Assembly (NCBI RefSeq): GCF_035117555.1
Contig: NZ_JAYKPK010000005.1
Span: 186,001 to 250,000, forward strand
DNA: 64,000 nucleotides
From: Yoonia sp035117555
GTDB lineage: Bacteria; Pseudomonadota; Alphaproteobacteria; Rhodobacterales; Rhodobacteraceae
Direction of reading: 5' to 3'
Shown: positions 61,013 through 64,000 of the stretch, piece by piece
Layout of the letters: each line of letters opens with the position of its first letter
How positions within the stretch are numbered: position 1 is the first letter of the stretch
The notes under the pieces: model-generated
Seen by the model: the letters and a program-made list of their open reading frames with translations, nothing else
Databases searched by the model: none
Told to the model about the DNA's origin: nothing
Program-made: the position numbers and the translations under genes

Positions 61013-61160
61013 ATCTTCCCCGCGGGGAAGGTTTTCTGCTTGTCCGTAGGGTGTGCCTTTAGGCGCACCGGATGGTGGCGGGGTGATGTGGTGCGCAACA
61101 AGTGCGCACCCTACGGTGGCTTCAGTTGGGAGCGCCGTAGGGTGTGCCTTTAGGCGCACC
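61013..61160. repeat. Palindrome and two GTAGGGTG hairpin repeats beside lepA
   Basis: The CTTCCCCGCGGGGAAG palindrome spans 61015-61030 within 61013-61032. GTAGGGTGTGCCTTTAGGCG continues to a compound hairpin ending in CACCCTAC (61046-61114), and a single half-copy GTAGGGTGTGCCTTTAGGCG plus CACC is at 61137-61160. The last may serve as lepA terminator (GGTGTGCC-TTTA-GGCGCACC). Confidence 0.65.
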
Positions 61161-61215
61161 GAAGGATCGTCCAACACCAATACCACCGATAGGTTAAATT
61201 CCCGTAAACGGAGGC

Positions 61216-63015
61216 TCAGCTATCCATCTTCAGCGCGGAAATAAACGCCTCTTGCGGGATATCGACCTTGCCGAATTGCCGCATCTTCTTTTTCCCGGCC
61301 TTTTGCTTGTCGAGCAGCTTGCGTTTACGCGTCGCGTCGCCGCCGTAGCATTTGGCGGTCACGTCCTTGCGCAGGGCTGACAGGGTTTCGCGGGCGATCA
61401 CCTTGCCGCCGATGGCCGCCTGAATCGGGATTTTGAACATGTGGCGGGGGATCAGGTCTTTGAGCTTTTCCACCATCGCGCGGCCGCGCATTTCGGCCCG
61501 GTCGCGGTGGACCATCATCGAGAGCGCATCGACAGGTTCGTCGTTGACCAGCACGGACATCTTGACCAGATAATCCTCTTGATACCCCGTCAAAACGTAG
61601 TCGAAAGAGGCATAGCCCTTGGTCACGGATTTCAGCCGGTCGTAGAAATCGAAGACGACTTCGTTCAGCGGCAGGTCATAGACCACCATCGCGCGGCTGC
61701 CCGCATAGGTCAGGTCCTGCTGCACGCCGCGCCGGTCCTGACAGAGTTTCAGCACATCGCCCAGATATTCGTCAGGCACGAGGATCGTCGCCTTGATCCG
61801 CGGTTCTTCGAGGTGATCGACATGGGTCAGGTCGGGCATATCGGCGGGGTTGTGCAATTCGCGCATCTCGCCGTCGCGCATATAAAGGTGGTAGACCACG
61901 GAAGGTGCTGTGGTGATCAGATCGATGTCATATTCGCGTTCGATCCGGTCGCGGATGACTTCGAGGTGGAGAAGGCCGAGGAACCCGCAGCGGAAGCCGA
62001 AACCGAGGGCGGCGGAGGTTTCCATCTCAAAGCTGAAGGAGGCGTCGTTGAGGGCGAGTTTTTCGATGGCGTCGCGCAGGTCCTCGAACTGGGCCGAATC
62101 GACGGGGAAGAGGCCGCAGAAGACCACGGGTTGCGCGGGTTTGAAGCCGGGCAGCGCGTTTTCGGTGCCTTTCTTCTCGGTCGTGATCGTGTCGCCGACG
62201 CGGGTGTCGCGGACCTGTTTGATCGAGGCAGTGATAAAGCCGATTTCGCCGGGGCCGAGGATTTCCACGTCCTGCATCTTGGGGCGGAACACGCCGATCT
62301 TGTCGATCTGGTGGATCGTGCCGTTGGACATGAATTTGACGCGGTCGTTTTTCTTCATCGTGCCGTCGATGACCCGGACCAGCACGACAACGCCGAGGTA
62401 GCTGTCATACCAGCTGTCGACCAGCATCGCCTTGAGCGGCGCATCGCGGTCACCTTTGGGGGCGGGCAGCAGGTTGACGATGGCTTCCAGCGTTTCATGG
62501 ATGCCGACACCGGTTTTCGCAGAAACGCGGATCGCGCCGGAGGCGTCGAGACCGATGACATCCTCGATTTGGGCGGCCACCTGATCGCATTCGGATGCGG
62601 GCAGGTCGATCTTGTTCAGCACCGGCACGATTTCATGGCCCGCGTCGAGCGCGTGATAGACATTGGCGAGCGTCTGCGCCTCCACCCCTTGGGTGCTGTC
62701 GACGACAAGCAAGGACCCTTCGACGGCGCGCATGGAGCGGGAGACTTCGTAAGCGAAATCAACGTGGCCGGGGGTGTCGATCAGGTTCAGCACATAGGCT
62801 TTGCCATCATCGGCGGTATAATCGATCCGGACGGTGTTGGCCTTGATCGTGATGCCACGCTCACGTTCGATATCCATGCTGTCGAGCATTTGTTCTTTCA
62901 TCTCGCGCGCGGATACGGTGTTGGTCGACTGGATCAGGCGGTCAGCCAGCGTCGATTTACCGTGGTCAATATGCGCCACGATCGAGAAATTGCGGATATG
63001 CGAAAGGTCTGTCAT
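61216..63015 (-). CDS. lepA: Elongation factor 4 (back-translocase)
   Basis: A 599-residue translational GTPase. The G-domain motifs are AHIDHGKSTLADRL (G1), RERGITIKAN (G2), IDTPGHVDF (G3), NKIDLP (G4) and SAKTG (G5), followed by domains II, III, V and the LepA-specific C-terminal domain ending GDATRKRKLLDKQKAGKKKM...SALKMDS. It acts on stalled ribosomes under ionic stress. A diverged copy of its final segment lies downstream. Confidence 0.96.
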   Translation of the reverse strand: MTDLSHIRNFSIVAHIDHGKSTLADRLIQSTNTVSAREMKEQMLDSMDIERERGITIKANTVRIDYTADDGKAYVLNLIDTPGHVDFAYEVSRSMRAVEGSLLVVDSTQGVEAQTLANVYHALDAGHEIVPVLNKIDLPASECDQVAAQIEDVIGLDASGAIRVSAKTGVGIHETLEAIVNLLPAPKGDRDAPLKAMLVDSWYDSYLGVVVLVRVIDGTMKKNDRVKFMSNGTIHQIDKIGVFRPKMQDVEILGPGEIGFITASIKQVRDTRVGDTITTEKKGTENALPGFKPAQPVVFCGLFPVDSAQFEDLRDAIEKLALNDASFSFEMETSAALGFGFRCGFLGLLHLEVIRDRIEREYDIDLITTAPSVVYHLYMRDGEMRELHNPADMPDLTHVDHLEEPRIKATILVPDEYLGDVLKLCQDRRGVQQDLTYAGSRAMVVYDLPLNEVVFDFYDRLKSVTKGYASFDYVLTGYQEDYLVKMSVLVNDEPVDALSMMVHRDRAEMRGRAMVEKLKDLIPRHMFKIPIQAAIGGKVIARETLSALRKDVTAKCYGGDATRKRKLLDKQKAGKKKMRQFGKVDIPQEAFISALKMDS

Positions 63016-63092
63016 AGCAGGGATATGCTGCGGATTAAGGGCGTCGTCAATGCGGCAAATCTCAAGGCGGCGTCAGCCCGGACCTGTCATTT

Positions 63093-63911
63093 TCAGCGGC
63101 TTGCCTGATCAAGCTTGGCCCGCAACTCTGCGAGACTTGCGAATGGCCCGTTAACATGCGCGTCAATTTCCTTGCGCGGCCTCTTTTCAAGGTGGCTGCA
63201 GGCTTTGAAGCGGTTCAGATGGCTGCCGAAAATCTTGTTGAGATAAACGTAATCGTCATATTGTTCCGGCGCGCATTCCAGCGCCTTCAGCCGCCCGACA
63301 AGCGTGGCAATCCAGTCAGCCGCCTGCATATTTTGGTTCAGATAGCTTTCAACCTCAAACGGCGGGCTGGCCAATCTGTTGCACGGCGCAGTGCCAAACA
63401 TAGTTTTTGCCGCTGTTTCAAGCAGTTCCTTGCGCGCTGAATGCCGATCCATAACCACGACAAAGCTTGTGTCACGTTGGTCGCAGAAGGTATTCAACCG
63501 CCTCAGCGCATGGGAAAAGCATGTCGTGTAAAGGCCTGTCGGGTTCAGAGTGTCACTGAGTCCCCTTCGTTTTTCCCGACCGTAAAAGAAGAGGTTGCCA
63601 CCCAGTTCGTCCACCTTACTCATGACACGATGCAGCAACCTGCGCGCTTCGGGGTAATTTTGCATGACCTTGGGACGGATGAATGATGTTCCCTTCTTCT
63701 CCCACTTTGCAGCCATCTTGTCAGTTCCGGCCAGATCGGCGGCAAAGTTCGCTTCTTTTTGTTTCAGGAAAAAGGTGGCGAACGGGCGAATCGCATTCTC
63801 TGGCAAAATGATGCCTGCAACGCCAAAAACCGGGCTTTCGTTGTGCTTGTTGCTGTCGCGGGACACGAAAGGGCCGATATGGCCAAACTCATCTAAGTAA
63901 ACGAAATACAT
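63093..63911 (-). CDS. DUF3800 family protein
   Basis: A 272-residue protein of the DUF3800 family, a group with an RNase H-like fold: N-terminal YFVYLDEFGHIGP (Asp), VFGVAGIILPE, then VVMDRHSA and the C-terminal QNMQAADWIATLVGR with further acidic residues. These are often found beside mobile or defence genes, but no partner is seen here; lepA follows after 77 bases. The start at ATG 63911 lacks a strong ribosome site. Confidence 0.8.
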   Translation of the reverse strand: MYFVYLDEFGHIGPFVSRDSNKHNESPVFGVAGIILPENAIRPFATFFLKQKEANFAADLAGTDKMAAKWEKKGTSFIRPKVMQNYPEARRLLHRVMSKVDELGGNLFFYGREKRRGLSDTLNPTGLYTTCFSHALRRLNTFCDQRDTSFVVVMDRHSARKELLETAAKTMFGTAPCNRLASPPFEVESYLNQNMQAADWIATLVGRLKALECAPEQYDDYVYLNKIFGSHLNRFKACSHLEKRPRKEIDAHVNGPFASLAELRAKLDQASR

Positions 63912-63921
63912 AAGCTCAGAA

Positions 63922-63942
63922 GCCCGCGCTGTTCGCGCGGGC
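63922..63942. other. Hairpin at the window's right edge
   Basis: GCCCGCGC / GCGCGGGC with a five-base loop lies 11 bases upstream of the DUF3800 start. The remaining 58 bases to the window end show nothing else that I can support. Confidence 0.4.
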
Positions 63943-64000
63943 CCTGGAATGAGCGCGGAGCAAGCCCCGCCTCTCGTGACGACTAGCTAACATTACACCT

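Noticed and set aside
61441..63108. A 555-residue plus-strand frame antisense to lepA
   Set aside because: The frame mirrors conserved LepA codons, is unusually His/Asp/Val-rich, and no known domain is seen.

Overview
The window comes from a high-GC alphaproteobacterial chromosome. Gene content points to the Rhodobacteraceae, Roseobacter group: DoeA/DoeB ectoine catabolism, a DUF952-pyrD pair, a MerR-MerR-acyl-CoA dehydrogenase-GST-thiolase-FadB beta-oxidation block, the cdd-deoA-deoB-add-upp salvage operon, a malic enzyme/phosphotransacetylase hybrid and prpE. The group assignment is an inference from gene content; there is no rRNA here to confirm it.

Layout. 1-680: 3' end of nagB, then fragments of two unrelated insertion sequences. 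680-5390: SH3 lipoprotein, CIA30 protein, a PAS/LuxR-HTH/alpha-beta hydrolase fusion, and an ECF sigma / RskA anti-sigma / fasciclin locus. 5390-12815: ectoine hydrolase and deacetylase (doeA, doeB), divergent class III aminotransferases including gabT, and an Orn/Lys/Arg decarboxylase. 13147-18221: copper response (cueR, copA, copZ with a MerR-type promoter), a DsbA-family protein and two L,D-transpeptidases. 18363-24749: nine-gene chemotaxis operon (STAS, cheY, cheA, cheW, cheR, cheY, a CheT-like gene, cheB, cheD). 24782-34178: acyl-CoA synthetase, ABC exporter, tRNA-Gly, 5'-nucleotidase, pyrD, MATE transporter, two thioesterases. 34305-44266: fatty-acid oxidation block with two MerR regulators, then an acyl-CoA synthetase and an M48-like protein. 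44270-48756: nucleoside salvage operon. 48948-55466: malic enzyme, glycosyltransferase-like protein, prpE, an amine oxidoreductase. 55577-56572: AT-rich orphan with a HEPN-like motif. 56593-64000: nadK, glyA, small membrane and lipoproteins, a repeat-rich patch with a diverged copy of the lepA 3' end, lepA itself and a DUF3800 protein.

Most genes sit in tight operons with 1-24 nt overlaps, many of the ATGA or TGATG type. Central-carbon themes recur: ectoine, GABA and polyamine nitrogen, fatty acyl-CoA and propionate, and deoxynucleosides all feed the TCA cycle, with the malic enzyme bridging to pyruvate. The best second-look items are the CheB with a degenerate receiver next to a DXXXQ protein, the duplicated lepA 3' end coupled to an AT-rich membrane gene, the HEPN-like orphan, the PAS-LuxR-hydrolase fusion, the M48-like protein lacking HExxH, and a 12-bp inverted repeat enclosing a glycine-riboswitch-like motif. 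No complete insertion sequence, prophage, CRISPR array or rRNA was seen.
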